A DNA stretch of 64,000 nucleotides from Sutcliffiella horikoshii (GCF_002157855.1 NZ_CP020880.1:4213586-4277585); one strand, 5' to 3'; shown: positions 44,764 to 54,307, counted from the stretch's first letter. The notes: generated by a model not told the origin, from the letters alone. Program-made: numbers and translations.

Positions 44764-45711
44764 TTATTTTCCTTGATTCTTTCCCTGTATCCTATCTCTA
44801 AGTTGAAAACCGATATCTATTATTCCTATCATTCTTATTATATAGACCAAAGGAGTGATTAGGAAGGATAAAATGACCAGTGTAATCGGAATGGCTTTGG
44901 AGATCTTTTTTATATAACAGAAGTAGAAAATAAATGAGAACCCTTGCACCGTCATTAATAGCATTAAAATGAAGGAAAGGTTTAGGACTACCATAAATAA
45001 AGTTGTCCCTTCTTCTGGTGCCATAATCGATAAAATTAGGACAATTAAGTAATACCACAACAAGCTCTTTGGAAGCATCAATTCCCTGAATGGAGGGAAA
45101 GGACTAACCTTCACTTTTAACCTTTTAATAATAAAAAAGGTGATGAGTTGCGAGAAATAGGCATGTACAAAAGAGGTTAATACCAACATGGTAGGTAGTA
45201 GATAACTTGTATAACCCAGGGACTCCTCTAATACCGCCACCGCTTCTTTTGCATTTTCTTGACCGAGCGAGGTAGCTATTGCTTCTGATGCCTGTATAGA
45301 CTCCCTTATCATCTCTTGCATGACTTCTATAAAATCAATATTAAAAAGGACGATTGCCACCACATACGCAAGGATATAATTGAGCAGGAATACCCCTGTA
45401 GCAGCGCCCAAAATGGCATAACGGTTACCATTCTTTTGGATAAGATGTCCCATGACAACACCGGCAGTACTAGCTGGTATGCTCAGGGCAAGAGCAACCG
45501 GTGACCCAATCAGTACACTAAGCACACCGGCAACTACTATGAGCCATATCCCTGATTTCCACCCGTTTCTTGCTGTATAGACGACAAACGGGACAACAAG
45601 GGCGAGAAAGGTGATGAGCCCTATAAAAGGGACGAAAAGTGTCATGAGAAGGAGCAGGATATAGATACCGAGCAGTGCTGCTCCTTCTGTTATATGTTTT
45701 GTTTCCTTCAT
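44764..45711 (-). CDS. yybS: YybS-family DUF2232 membrane protein
   Basis: This ~315-aa protein starts at the ATG at 45711, behind GGAGG; the longer frame reaches 45867 through non-coding sequence. It has about eight membrane helices, with the DUF2232 blocks GIWLIVVAGVLSVLIGSPVA and GHLIQKNGNRYAILGAATG. Members resemble S components of ECF-type transporters, and the substrate is unknown. It is the first gene of the yybS-gdpP-rplI unit. Confidence 0.92.
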   Translation of the reverse strand: MKETKHITEGAALLGIYILLLLMTLFVPFIGLITFLALVVPFVVYTARNGWKSGIWLIVVAGVLSVLIGSPVALALSIPASTAGVVMGHLIQKNGNRYAILGAATGVFLLNYILAYVVAIVLFNIDFIEVMQEMIRESIQASEAIATSLGQENAKEAVAVLEESLGYTSYLLPTMLVLTSFVHAYFSQLITFFIIKRLKVKVSPFPPFRELMLPKSLLWYYLIVLILSIMAPEEGTTLFMVVLNLSFILMLLMTVQGFSFIFYFCYIKKISKAIPITLVILSFLITPLVYIIRMIGIIDIGFQLRDRIQGKNQGK

Positions 45712-45807
45712 CAGTATAAACCTCCAAGAACGCTTAGTTACACAATATGTATAGTTTATCCTTAAGATTCTATTACAATCAAATGTTATGTAGATGATAG
45801 CATAAAC

Positions 45808-45941
45808 TCCCTGTGTCCTCCGTTCCAGGTGTTCGCTTTCCGCGGGACGGTGTTTGAGCCTCCTCACAACGCTTCAGGGGTCTCAAGCTACCGTTTCCCC
45901 CCGCAGGAGTCTCTCACCTTGCGCTTCAGGCAACAGGGTGG
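45808..45941. repeat. GC-rich multi-stem repeat family B, copy 1
   Basis: It contains TTCGCTTTCCGCGGGACGG, GAGCCTCCTCAC, GGGGTCTCAAGC, CCCGCAGGAGTCTC. The inner stem TTTGAG/CTCAAG and CCGCGGG/CCCGCAGG arms pair. It occupies most of the 316-bp gap between yybS and rpsR. Confidence 0.85.
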
Positions 45942-45969
45942 AACCTTATAACATTTTTAAACGACTAGC

Positions 45970-46014
45970 AAAAAGGAAGGCAGCAAGATATTCTCTCACT
46001 GCCTTCCTTTTTAT
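45970..46014 (-). terminator. Terminator of the rpsF-ssbA-rpsR operon
   Basis: AAAAAGGAAGGCAG / CTGCCTTCCTTTTT makes a perfect 14-bp stem with a T-tail on the minus strand. Confidence 0.93.
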
Positions 46015-46027
46015 TTATTCGGCTGTA

Positions 46028-46300
<273 letters not shown>

Positions 46301-46337
46301 TTATGCAGCCATTTTTATAAAACGATTCCTTCTAGAA

Positions 46338-46859
46338 TTAGAACGGCAAATCGTCATCGGATATATCAATTGGTTGGCCATCGTTCTTAAATGGGTCGTC
46401 ATCAACACGAGTATAACCTTGGTTGTTGTTATTGCTACGCTGTTGGTTCTGATCATACCCAAAGTTAGGTGATGAACCATAGCCTTGATTTTGATTTGGA
46501 TTAGGACGGGATGCATTTCCATTTCCTGAACCGCCGGATCCCTTAGGTTCTAAGAATTGAACACCTTCTGCCACTACTTCCGTTACGTACACACGTTTTC
46601 CATCTTGGCCTTCATAATTACGTGTCTGCAACCTGCCATCCACTCCAGCCAAGCTTCCTTTTTTCAGAAAGTTTGCTGCGTTTTCAGCTTGTTTTCTCCA
46701 GACAACACAGTTGATGAAGTCAGCTTCGCGTTCGCCTTGCTGATTCTGGAACGTACGATTGACTGCCAATGTAAATGTAGCAACCGCCACTCCACTTGGG
46801 GTATAGCGCAATTCAGGGTCTTTCGTTAAGCGACCTACCAATACTACGCGATTTAACAT
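46338..46859 (-). CDS. ssbA: Single-stranded DNA-binding protein SsbA
   Basis: This ~173-aa protein starts at the ATG at 46859, behind GGAGGAGTGG. The OB-fold spans residues ~1-110 ([20 protein letters not shown], then [19 protein letters not shown]). A Gly/Asn/Gln-rich flexible linker follows, and the acidic tip ends DISDDDLPF, which recruits partner proteins. It protects ssDNA at the fork. The arrangement between rpsF and rpsR is conserved in Firmicutes. Confidence 0.98.
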   Translation of the reverse strand: MLNRVVLVGRLTKDPELRYTPSGVAVATFTLAVNRTFQNQQGEREADFINCVVWRKQAENAANFLKKGSLAGVDGRLQTRNYEGQDGKRVYVTEVVAEGVQFLEPKGSGGSGNGNASRPNPNQNQGYGSSPNFGYDQNQQRSNNNNQGYTRVDDDPFKNDGQPIDISDDDLPF

Positions 46860-46904
46860 CAGAACCACTCCTCCTTGAGACGACGTCCATAAAGAGGACA
46901 ACTA

Positions 46905-47195
46905 TTATTTAACTTCTTTTTTAACAACAATATGACGGATGATGTCTTCGCTGATTTTAGCAAGACGATCAAACTCTTGAACTGCAGCTGGCTCAGCAGC
47001 TACGTTTACTAGCATATAGTAGCCGTCACGAAAATCATTGATTTCGTATGCTAAGCGGCGTTTTCCCCACTCTTTGGATTCAGTAAGATCTGCACCGTTG
47101 TCAGTTAGGATCGTATTGAAACGTTCTGTAAGAGCTTTTTTAGCGTCTTCCTCAATGTTTGGACGGATGATATACATGATTTCGTACTTGTTCAT
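46905..47195 (-). CDS. rpsF: 30S ribosomal protein bS6
   Basis: This ~96-aa protein starts at the ATG at 47195, behind AAAAGGAGGTG. The S6 signatures [17 protein letters not shown] and [20 protein letters not shown] are present. It binds S18 on the 30S platform, and the S6:S18 pair can repress this operon through the leader. It is the first gene of the operon. Confidence 0.98.
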   Translation of the reverse strand: MNKYEIMYIIRPNIEEDAKKALTERFNTILTDNGADLTESKEWGKRRLAYEINDFRDGYYMLVNVAAEPAAVQEFDRLAKISEDIIRHIVVKKEVK

Positions 47196-47212
47196 CACAG
47201 TCACCTCCTTTT

Positions 47213-47251
47213 GGTCTAAGCGGCCCTTAGTGGGCAAGGAGCAATCAATTA
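47213..47251 (-). promoter_or_regulatory. Candidate S6:S18 operon leader hairpin
   Basis: Just before rpsF the minus strand reads TGCTCCTTGCCCACTAAGGG then CCGCTTAGACC, which can fold as CTAAG/CTTAG around GGCCG or GCCC/GGGC. Firmicute rpsF leaders carry an autoregulatory hairpin with a CCG bulge; the match here is only suggestive. Confidence 0.3.
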
Positions 47252-47330
47252 TAAATAATCATTACTCACAAATTAAGATTATACCAGAGGGGTGGATTTT
47301 TTGCAACATGTCCTAGTTGTTTCGTTATAC

Positions 47331-47454
47331 AGTTGATCTTCGTTGCAGGCGCTTCGCTTTTCGCGGGCGGTCCGGAAGCCTCCTCACTTCGTTGCGGGGT
47401 CTTCCCTGTCCCTTCTTCCCGCAGAAGTCTGCGCGCCTTCCACTACGATCAACT
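47331..47454. repeat. GC-rich multi-stem repeat family B, copy 2
   Basis: Outer arms AGTTGATC / GATCAACT pair. The inner stem GGAAG/CTTCC replaces CTTGAG/CTCAAG of other copies, keeping pairing. It lies in the 321-bp gap between rpsF and ychF. Confidence 0.9.
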
Positions 47455-47480
47455 TGGTTACTGCATTATTCATAAAATAA

Positions 47481-47508
47481 AAAAGAGAGGAAAATCCCCC
47501 TCTCTTTT
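47481..47508 (-). terminator. Terminator after ychF
   Basis: AAAAGAGAGG / CCTCTCTTTT forms a 10-bp stem with an 8-nt loop. Confidence 0.88.
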
Positions 47509-47516
47509 AATAAATA

Positions 47517-48617
47517 TTATACGTTAAAGCGGAAGTGGATAACGTCTCCGTCTTTTACGATGTATTCTTTTCCTTCTAGTCGGACTTTCCCTGCTTCTTT
47601 GGCAGCTGTGTGAGAGCCTGCTGTAAGTAAGTCTTCATAGGATACCGTTTCTGCACGGATGAACCCGCGCTCAAAGTCGGTATGGATGACTCCCGCACAT
47701 TGTGGAGCTTTCATGCCTGTACGGAATGTCCATGCACGAACTTCTTGTACACCTGCAGTAAAGTAAGTAGCAAGACCAAGTAGATTATACGCAGCACGGA
47801 TCAGTTGATCTAGACCAGATTCTTTAATGCCAAGCTCCTCAAGGAACATTGCTTTTTCGTCTGCATCTAATTCTACTATTTCAGACTCGATTTTCGCACA
47901 AACTGTGATAACTTCGGCATTGTCTTTTGCAGCAAATTCACGTACTTGCTTCACATATTCGTTGTCGGAAGTGTCTGCTACATCGTCTTCGCCAACATTT
48001 GCTACATAAAGGACTGGCTTGCTTGTTAATAGGTGCATGCCTTTTAAGTATTTCACTTGCTCGTCCGTTACTTCCACTGTACGCGCGGGAAGCTCATTTT
48101 CAAGCGCTTCTTTTACTAGTACAAGCACTTCATGCTCATATACCGCTTCTTTATCTTTTTGCTTCGCTAATTTGGCAACACGCTCAAGACGCTTATCTAC
48201 TGATTCTAAATCAGCTAAAATAAGTTCCAGGTTGATGGTTTCGATATCTTCAATCGGGTTCACTCCACCAGAAACGTGAGTGATATTATCGTCAGCAAAG
48301 CAACGAACCACGTGGCAGATCGCATCAACTTGACGGATGTGAGATAAGAACTTGTTTCCAAGCCCTTCTCCTTTGCTGGCACCTTTTACAATCCCGGCAA
48401 TGTCGGTAAATTCAAAGTGTGTTGGTACTGTTTTCTTCGGATTTACAAGTTCTGTTAATTTTTGAAGACGCTCATCTGGAACATCTACGATACCTACGTT
48501 CGGATCTATGGTACAGAACGGGTAGTTGGCAGATTCCGCCCCCGCTTGTGTGATTGCATTAAAAAGCGTTGATTTCCCTACGTTTGGAAGACCAACGATA
48601 CCTGCTGTTAAAGCCAT
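47517..48617 (-). CDS. ychF: Ribosome-associated ATPase/GTPase YchF
   Basis: This 366-aa protein starts at the ATG at 48617, behind AGGAGTGG. The Obg-like G domain has G1 GLPNVGKSTLFNAIT and G3 DIAGIV. A coiled-coil insertion (~130-200) and a C-terminal TGS domain (TAGVQEVRAWTFRTGMKAPQ, VKDGDVIHFRFNV) follow. YchF/OLA1 prefers ATP and binds ribosomes, influencing stress responses. In B. subtilis this is yyaF, at the same place. Confidence 0.97.
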   Translation of the reverse strand: MALTAGIVGLPNVGKSTLFNAITQAGAESANYPFCTIDPNVGIVDVPDERLQKLTELVNPKKTVPTHFEFTDIAGIVKGASKGEGLGNKFLSHIRQVDAICHVVRCFADDNITHVSGGVNPIEDIETINLELILADLESVDKRLERVAKLAKQKDKEAVYEHEVLVLVKEALENELPARTVEVTDEQVKYLKGMHLLTSKPVLYVANVGEDDVADTSDNEYVKQVREFAAKDNAEVITVCAKIESEIVELDADEKAMFLEELGIKESGLDQLIRAAYNLLGLATYFTAGVQEVRAWTFRTGMKAPQCAGVIHTDFERGFIRAETVSYEDLLTAGSHTAAKEAGKVRLEGKEYIVKDGDVIHFRFNV

Positions 48618-48750
48618 TTTATCCACTCCTAACTTCCGTTAACACATATTTAAACCTCCCACAATTATAGATAGAATGGGAGGAAAAGACAAGTTTATTT
48701 GAATTCCAGTCACTTTGACAACCGCTGTTGATTTACGCTAAGACCAGCTT

Positions 48751-48948
48751 TTATTCTTCACTTCTAACCAAAATCTTCTTAATTTTCCTTGTGAATTCTT
48801 TTCGTGGCATGAGGACGGTGTGGTCGCAGCCTTCGCATTTGATGCGGATGTCCATTCCCATTCGTACTACTTTCCATCTGTTTGTCCCGCATGGGTGTGC
48901 TTTCTTCATTTCTACTACATCATTTAAACCGAATTCTTTATCTGTCAT
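48751..48948 (-). CDS. yyzM: DUF951 family protein YyzM
   Basis: This 65-aa protein has the DUF951 pattern: GLNDVVEMKKAHPCGTNRW, then DIRIKCEGCDHTVLMPR. The three cysteines (HPCG, CEGC) probably bind zinc in an S1-like small beta barrel. Its function is unknown, but the gene is conserved next to ychF and the MscS gene in Bacillaceae, as here. Confidence 0.93.
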   Translation of the reverse strand: MTDKEFGLNDVVEMKKAHPCGTNRWKVVRMGMDIRIKCEGCDHTVLMPRKEFTRKIKKILVRSEE

Positions 48949-48974
48949 ATTTCTACACTCCCTACTTTTCTATC

Positions 48975-49865
48975 TCAATTGGAAGCATGCCCGTCTTGCT
49001 TTGGTTCCCGGTTATAGAGCACCAGGCGTGGAAATGGAATTTCAATGCCCGCTTCATCCAGACGATTTTTGACTTCCTTCCTGATCGAACGCCCGATATA
49101 CCAATGCTTCATCGGCACTGTTTCACATGTGATCCTGAGTACAACCTCGGAGTTGCCCAACGTTTGAATGCCAAGCAGCTCTGGTGGTTCTGTCATTTCC
49201 ACATACCTTGCCGGCATTTCTGCAAGCAATTCTTGAATTACTCGCTCCGCTTCTTCTATTTTTCCTTCATATGCGATGCTTACATCCACTACGGCCACGC
49301 TGTTATGAATGGAGAAATTCGTTAGTTCTACAATACTGCCATTGGGCAATATATGCAATTCCCCTGTCCAACTTTTTATTTTCGTAGTCCGAAGGCCAAT
49401 CTCTTCCACATACCCCTCAAATGTGCCGGTTCTGATATAATCCCCAACAGAAAATTGGTCTTCGAATATAATAAAAAAGCCTGTAATGATATCTCTTACC
49501 AAGTTTTGAGCCCCAAATCCTACAGCAAGGCCAACAATTCCCGCCCCGGCCAAAAGTGCCCTGACATCAATATGGACTATTTCTAAAATCATAATGAAGG
49601 CAACAAAATAGACTACGTAAGTTAACACATTCTGCAGCAGTTTCAAAAGGGTGTTTTCTCTTCGTTCCGATATACGGATAGGCCCTTTTTCTCTTAGTTT
49701 CACAAAGTTTTGAACGAGGTTTTTTCCTATTTTTATTATCACGCCTGCTACAAAGATGATCAGAATGATTTTCAGTAATCCTTCTCCGATAGAAACCCAG
49801 AGATCCTCATTCAGTAAGGAGTCTTTCATTTGTATTAGCACTCGGTTTGTCCATTCCATATTCAT
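48975..49865 (-). CDS. Small-conductance mechanosensitive channel (MscS family)
   Basis: This 296-aa protein has three N-terminal membrane helices. The pore-lining third helix reads LLAGAGIVGLAVGFGAQNLV, the canonical Gly/Ala-packed MscS segment. The beta domain follows, with DQFSVGDYIRTGTFEGYVEE and TGELHILPNGSIVELTNFS. It relieves hypo-osmotic pressure. It corresponds to the yyaD-yyaF neighbourhood of B. subtilis. Confidence 0.93.
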   Translation of the reverse strand: MNMEWTNRVLIQMKDSLLNEDLWVSIGEGLLKIILIIFVAGVIIKIGKNLVQNFVKLREKGPIRISERRENTLLKLLQNVLTYVVYFVAFIMILEIVHIDVRALLAGAGIVGLAVGFGAQNLVRDIITGFFIIFEDQFSVGDYIRTGTFEGYVEEIGLRTTKIKSWTGELHILPNGSIVELTNFSIHNSVAVVDVSIAYEGKIEEAERVIQELLAEMPARYVEMTEPPELLGIQTLGNSEVVLRITCETVPMKHWYIGRSIRKEVKNRLDEAGIEIPFPRLVLYNREPKQDGHASN

Positions 49866-49946
49866 TTTACCTCGATATCTTCATATATTTACTCCTAGAT
49901 TCCCCACAATTTGCTATTTTACTAAAACAAAAGAAGCGTCTTCTTA

Positions 49947-50960
49947 CTAGTTTTCTCGGTTTTTAATTGGATAAAGCAGAATACAAACGAGCAGATAGAG
50001 ATTGATTAAGCCAAATAGCGGGTAAAGTATTGCTACGAGGACGGAAAAGCCCACTGCGGTGAAGGGAACCATTAATAAAATGAACAATAAACACATGAGC
50101 CAAAGCGGTATTGGAATCACATTTCGAAATCTCGTCACTAACCCGAGCAACCCGGAGGCCGCCGTGGTATAAATTGCCACCCAAAGCAGGATGGTCATGA
50201 AGAATAGCATATAAAACGGGTAACTCTGAATGATGGCAAAGAGTGGGATTTCGAAAAGGCCAAGCTTACTCTGTACCAAAATAAGCGTTTGGTTATAAAA
50301 AAGAGAGATGACTCCCAAAATAACCCCGCTCCCTACACTTGCAATGATAATTTCTCCTTTGCCTTTTACTTCTTTTCCTATTGCAGATAAAACGGCTACA
50401 AGTGGAAGGATATTCAATGCTGTAAAAGTAAATCCAGCAGGCCAGTTACTTTGTTCAAGCACGGAGGTGGGAACGGCATCCGGGCTGTTGAGCACTGCAT
50501 CTATCAGCACATAGGCTAAGGTCAACACAATGATTGGGATAATCACGACGTTTACCGTTACCATTCCTTTGACGTCGTAAACGAACAACAAGATCAATAA
50601 GATGCATATGATTGCAATTCCGCCCCAATAAGGGATGGAAAAGACCTGTAACGCCGCTCCGCCACCTGCTAGCATCACGACTGTCGTGGTAAATAAGTAA
50701 ACGACCATTACTATATTGTATAAATACGATGCCCTCACTCCGACAAGTTTTCTTAGGACGGGGGAGAAATGTTCAGACTGCTCTTTGCTGCTGATTTGCA
50801 GGATCACATAACACGAAATGATAAAGAACAAGGTGAATAATAGAATGGCTAGTCCGCTTTCCGAACCGAAAAACTGCCATAGTTCCCGTCCGGATGCATA
50901 CCCTGCGCCAATCACTGTTCCCAATATTAAAAACATCCAGCGAAACCCGCTTTTCCACAT
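49947..50960 (-). CDS. YkvI-family membrane transporter-like protein
   Basis: This 337-aa protein has ten predicted membrane helices. The first opens WMFLILGTVIGAGYASGREL, with the unwound GTxxGAG loop typical of LeuT-fold (APC/NSS) transporters. Conserved small-residue helices continue to the C-terminus. It resembles B. subtilis YkvI, whose substrate is unknown. It is a single-gene unit divergent from yyaC, sharing the 99-bp promoter region 50961-51059. Confidence 0.85.
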   Translation of the reverse strand: MWKSGFRWMFLILGTVIGAGYASGRELWQFFGSESGLAILLFTLFFIISCYVILQISSKEQSEHFSPVLRKLVGVRASYLYNIVMVVYLFTTTVVMLAGGGAALQVFSIPYWGGIAIICILLILLFVYDVKGMVTVNVVIIPIIVLTLAYVLIDAVLNSPDAVPTSVLEQSNWPAGFTFTALNILPLVAVLSAIGKEVKGKGEIIIASVGSGVILGVISLFYNQTLILVQSKLGLFEIPLFAIIQSYPFYMLFFMTILLWVAIYTTAASGLLGLVTRFRNVIPIPLWLMCLLFILLMVPFTAVGFSVLVAILYPLFGLINLYLLVCILLYPIKNREN

Positions 50961-51059
50961 ACATGCAACCCCCTAAAATATCCAAAAATAAAAAAGTGGA
51001 CGTATAGTTTCCCATCAATAGTCGTATACTGTTACTACTATTAAGAAGGAGTGGAACCT

Positions 51060-51695
51060 ATGAATCTTAAATCTAATTTTTTTGAGAAGAAGGGAGGCAA
51101 TATTCGTATTGCTCATGATGAAGTAAATGCATACAAGGAACTTGCACTTACTTTACAATCCAACCTTCCTACAAGCCTTGTGTACCGCCCCATCGTGATT
51201 GTATGCATCGGCACTGACCGGTCAACTGGAGATTCCCTGGGACCACTAGTCGGCACAAAGCTTCACGATATAAAGCTTGATCATGTTCATGTATATGGCA
51301 CATTAGATGATCCTATACATGCTGTTAATCTAGAAGAGAAGCTCGCATATATCCAGGCAAAGCACCTTACTCCTTTTATTATTGGAATTGATGCCTGTCT
51401 TGGAAGATTGAAAAGTGTAGGTCAAATTACTATAGGCGAAGGACCTGTGATGCCTGGAGCTGGAGTAAAGAAGGATTTGCCGCCAGTAGGGGATATGCAT
51501 ATTACAGGAATTGTCAATGTTAGTGGTTTTATGGAGTTCTTCGTTTTACAGAATACGAGATTAAGTCTTGTCATGAAAATGGCAACCGTGGTAGCGCAAT
51601 CCATTCAAGAATTGGATCGAGCCATTGAACGGAAGAATTTCCTTGCATCTGCTGCCAGGGACACTGAACCACCATTCATTCAAACGCAAGAATAG
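51060..51695 (+). CDS. yyaC: Sporulation protein YyaC (HybD-like peptidase fold)
   Basis: This ~211-aa protein starts at the ATG at 51060, behind AAGGAGTGG; an in-frame GTG at 51051 overlaps that site. CIGTDRSTGDSLGPLVGTKL and GTLDDPIHAVNLEEKL, then GIDACLGRLKSVGQI, are the YyaC signatures with hydrogenase-maturation-protease-like acidic ligands. It is expressed in the developing spore in B. subtilis and is related to germination protease folds. It supports a spore-forming host. Confidence 0.94.
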   Translation: MNLKSNFFEKKGGNIRIAHDEVNAYKELALTLQSNLPTSLVYRPIVIVCIGTDRSTGDSLGPLVGTKLHDIKLDHVHVYGTLDDPIHAVNLEEKLAYIQAKHLTPFIIGIDACLGRLKSVGQITIGEGPVMPGAGVKKDLPPVGDMHITGIVNVSGFMEFFVLQNTRLSLVMKMATVVAQSIQELDRAIERKNFLASAARDTEPPFIQTQE

Positions 51696-51696
51696 A

Positions 51697-51729
51697 AAAA
51701 AGGCCGACCATAGAGAGTCGACCTTTCAA
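51697..51729. terminator. Terminator between yyaC and the DUF554 gene
   Basis: AAAGGCCGAC / GTCGACCTTT forms a 10-bp stem with one G-T pair between converging genes, with an A/T tract on each side. Confidence 0.82.
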
Positions 51730-51741
51730 GGGAAGATAAAT

Positions 51742-52449
51742 TCACATAATAAAAAAGTATTGAACAAGTACAAGAGCGGCTGCTACTAATATTCCCGGAA
51801 GCAAATTGGCCACTCGAATGGCGGTTACACCTATGATATTCATTCCAATCGCCATAATCATGACCCCTCCAGTAGCGGTGATCTCAAAAATGAGCAACTC
51901 CAGTAAATCTGATGGGACAAACCGGTCAATTTGAGTAGCAAATAAAGCGATACTTCCTTGATATATCATGACAGGGATGGCAGAAAACAAAACCCCGATC
52001 CCTAAAGTCGTGGTCAGAACAATACTTGTGAAGCCATCAATGATAGATTTTGTATACAGGACCTGATGATCGCCCCTTAGGCCGCTATCCAAAGAACCGA
52101 CAACCGACATTGCTCCGATAACAAAGATGAGCGTTGCCGTTACAAATCCCTTTGATACGGAGCCCTGCTGTTTTGACCCCATCTTACTTTCCAGCCAATT
52201 GCCGACATTGTTCAGTTTGCGGTCAAGATTGATCCACTCACCTAGCACCGCACCTACTACCAGACTGATGATGACAATCAGAAATTCATTACTTTTAAAA
52301 CCCATCTGTGCCCCAAGTAAAAATACAGCAAGGCCTATGATTTTCATGACCGTTTCTTTCGTATTTTCTGGAATACGGGTGAAGATTTTTCCTATAAATG
52401 TACCAAGCACAATACATATACCATTCACAATGGTTCCTAATAAAACCAC
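51742..52449 (-). CDS. DUF554 family membrane protein
   Basis: This 235-aa protein has seven predicted membrane helices. MVLLGTIVNGICIVLGTFIGK opens it, followed by VVGAVLGEWINLD, FVTATLIFVIGAMSVVGSL and FTSIVLTTTLGIGVLFSAIP, the standard DUF554 (YdfK/YqgA) blocks. The function is unknown; a transport role is presumed. It is monocistronic. Confidence 0.92.
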   Translation of the reverse strand: MVLLGTIVNGICIVLGTFIGKIFTRIPENTKETVMKIIGLAVFLLGAQMGFKSNEFLIVIISLVVGAVLGEWINLDRKLNNVGNWLESKMGSKQQGSVSKGFVTATLIFVIGAMSVVGSLDSGLRGDHQVLYTKSIIDGFTSIVLTTTLGIGVLFSAIPVMIYQGSIALFATQIDRFVPSDLLELLIFEITATGGVMIMAIGMNIIGVTAIRVANLLPGILVAAALVLVQYFFIM

Positions 52450-52484
52450 TCTAAAGCCCCATTTCTATTAAAGTAACGCCTATC

Positions 52485-52523
52485 CAAAAAAGCAAACCAC
52501 CATGAAGTGATCTGCTTTTTATT
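52485..52523 (-). terminator. Terminator after spo0J
   Basis: AAAAGCAGATCAC / GTGGTTTGCTTTT on the minus strand forms an imperfect stem with a T-tail at the spo0J stop codon. Confidence 0.75.
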
Positions 52524-53370
52524 TTTCTGTTTGAGCTAATAATTCTAATAATCTGTTCAGGTCATCATCAGAGAAGAATTCAATCTCTATTTTACCCTTA
52601 TTTTTCGTACGCTTAATAAAAACAGAAGTACCAAAACGCTCCCTTAATACAGATTCGTGGTCCTTAAGGAAAATATCCTTTTCCTCAGGGTCTTTTTTCG
52701 TTTCACGTGGAACACTTTCATTCAACTGCTGAATCAACTGTTCTAACTGACGCACATTTAAGTGTTCTTGCAACACTTTGTCAATGACCGCTTTTAATTT
52801 CTCTTTCCTTTTAAGCCCTAATAATGCACGGCCGTGTCCCATGGAAAGTTTTCCATCATTCATCAGCTCTTGTACAGATTTTGGAAGGGATAATAAACGA
52901 ATATGATTCGCAATATGTGGTCTGCTTTTTCCAAGCCTGCTTGCTAACTGTTCCTGTGTCAGTTCTAGTTTCACCATTAAGGATTGATAGGCAGCGGCTT
53001 CTTCAATCGGTGTAAGATCCTCACGCTGTAAATTTTCCAAAAGAGCAAGTTCCATCATTTGCTGTTCCGTCAATGAGCGGATTACTACAGGAACTTTAGA
53101 CAGTTTCGCCTCTTTTGCAGCCCGAAAACGGCGTTCCCCAACAACAATTTCGTATCCTTTAATACTTTTGCGAACAATAATCGGTTGAAGGATTCCGTGT
53201 TGTAAAATCGATTCTTTCAATTCTTGTATAGCTTCTGGCTCAAAGTATTTACGAGGCTGGTAGGGGTTTGGTCGCACTTCCTTGATACTGATTTCTTGAA
53301 CGGCTTCTTCCTTGGAAGCTTCAATAGAAGGAAACAGCGCATTTATGCCTTTACCTAATCCTTTACCCAT
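52519..53370 (-). CDS. spo0J: Chromosome-partition protein ParB/Spo0J
   Basis: This 283-aa protein loads at parS and spreads as a CTP-dependent clamp. The ParB/Srx domain has VRPNPYQPRKYF and the CTP-binding VGERRFRAAK. The helix-turn-helix region is TQEQLASRLGKSRPHIANHIRLL, and the C-terminal dimerisation domain is present. It recruits SMC to the origin. Its start overlaps the 3' end of soj by eight bases, and its own gene contains a parS site. Confidence 0.98.
   Translation of the reverse strand: MGKGLGKGINALFPSIEASKEEAVQEISIKEVRPNPYQPRKYFEPEAIQELKESILQHGILQPIIVRKSIKGYEIVVGERRFRAAKEAKLSKVPVVIRSLTEQQMMELALLENLQREDLTPIEEAAAYQSLMVKLELTQEQLASRLGKSRPHIANHIRLLSLPKSVQELMNDGKLSMGHGRALLGLKRKEKLKAVIDKVLQEHLNVRQLEQLIQQLNESVPRETKKDPEEKDIFLKDHESVLRERFGTSVFIKRTKNKGKIEIEFFSDDDLNRLLELLAQTEK
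52699..52714. promoter_or_regulatory. parS site inside spo0J
   Basis: CGTTTCACGTGGAACA reads on the other strand as TGTTCCACGTGAAACG, matching the parS found in B. subtilis spo0J at 15 of 16 positions. Confidence 0.9.
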
Positions 53371-54124
53371 GTGTCACCACTTCCTTTGCTAATTCTAAGT
53401 AAACTTCCGCTCCACGTGACTTTGGATCATAAATAATGATGGGTTCTCCATGGCTTGGCGCTTCACTTAAACGAACATTACGAGGAATAATGGTTCGATA
53501 CACTTTATCTTGGAAATACTTTTTCACTTCTTCAATTACTTGAATACCCAAATTTGTTCTGGCATCTAGCATCGTAAGCAAGACACCATCAATCATAAGT
53601 TCTTTATTTAAATGTTTTTGTACGAGTCTTACCGTATTTAATAGCTGACTTAATCCTTCGAGTGCATAATATTCGCATTGTACCGGTATCACAACTGCAT
53701 CAGAAGCTGTTAAAGCGTTGATAGTCAATAAGCCCAAAGATGGGGGACAATCGATGATTATGTAGTCAAAAAGATGCTTCACATCATCTAATGCTCTTTT
53801 TAAACGCACTTCTCTTGAAATAGTAGGAACTAGTTCAATTTCTGCACCTGCGAGTTGTATGGTTGCTGGGATGATGGAAAGGTTCTCTACCTTTGTTGGG
53901 AGGATCGCCTTCTTTGCTTCCACATCTTCTACTAAAATATCATAAATACACTGATGGACTTCTGCTTTTTCGATTCCCACTCCACTTGTGGCGTTTCCTT
54001 GTGGGTCCACATCTACTAAAAGCACTCTTTTACCAATGTAGGCTAAACAAGCACCTAAGTTAACGGATGTAGTCGTTTTTCCAACTCCACCTTTTTGGTT
54101 AGCAATAGCAATAATTCTGCCCAT
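53363..54124 (-). CDS. soj: ParA-type ATPase Soj
   Basis: This 253-aa protein has the deviant Walker A KGGVGKTTTSVNLGACLA, Walker A' (LLVDVDPQGNATSG) and Walker B (IIIDCPPSLGLLT). The dimeric ATP form binds DNA, and the monomer inhibits DnaA; ParB stimulates ATP hydrolysis. It is cotranscribed with spo0J with overlapping ends. The ATG has no obvious strong site within the short spacer. Confidence 0.98.
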   Translation of the reverse strand: MGRIIAIANQKGGVGKTTTSVNLGACLAYIGKRVLLVDVDPQGNATSGVGIEKAEVHQCIYDILVEDVEAKKAILPTKVENLSIIPATIQLAGAEIELVPTISREVRLKRALDDVKHLFDYIIIDCPPSLGLLTINALTASDAVVIPVQCEYYALEGLSQLLNTVRLVQKHLNKELMIDGVLLTMLDARTNLGIQVIEEVKKYFQDKVYRTIIPRNVRLSEAPSHGEPIIIYDPKSRGAEVYLELAKEVVTHG

Positions 54125-54181
54125 GCCGTCACCTGCCTTCAGAAAAGAACATACTTTTTATTCGTTGGTTCGGGTTATGAC

Positions 54182-54307
54182 GCTGTTGATTTCCGCACTG
54201 GGCTTCGCTTTCCTAGGGGCGGTGCTTGAGCCTCCTCACTTCGTTGCGGGGTCTCAAGCTACCGCTATCTCCCTCAGGAGTCTTCGCCCTGTGCTCCAAT
54301 CAACAGC
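54182..54307. repeat. GC-rich multi-stem repeat family B, copy 3
   Basis: Outer arms GCTGTTGATT / AATCAACAGC are perfect 10-bp inverted repeats. Inner CTTGAG/CTCAAG and TTCCTAGGGG/CCCTCAGGAG arms pair. It is the best-preserved copy and lies in the 844-bp gap between soj and noc. Confidence 0.92.

Noticed and set aside
45712..45867. N-terminal extension of YybS
   Set aside because: The extension crosses a family B repeat and has no ribosome site; the ATG at 45711 has GGAGG.
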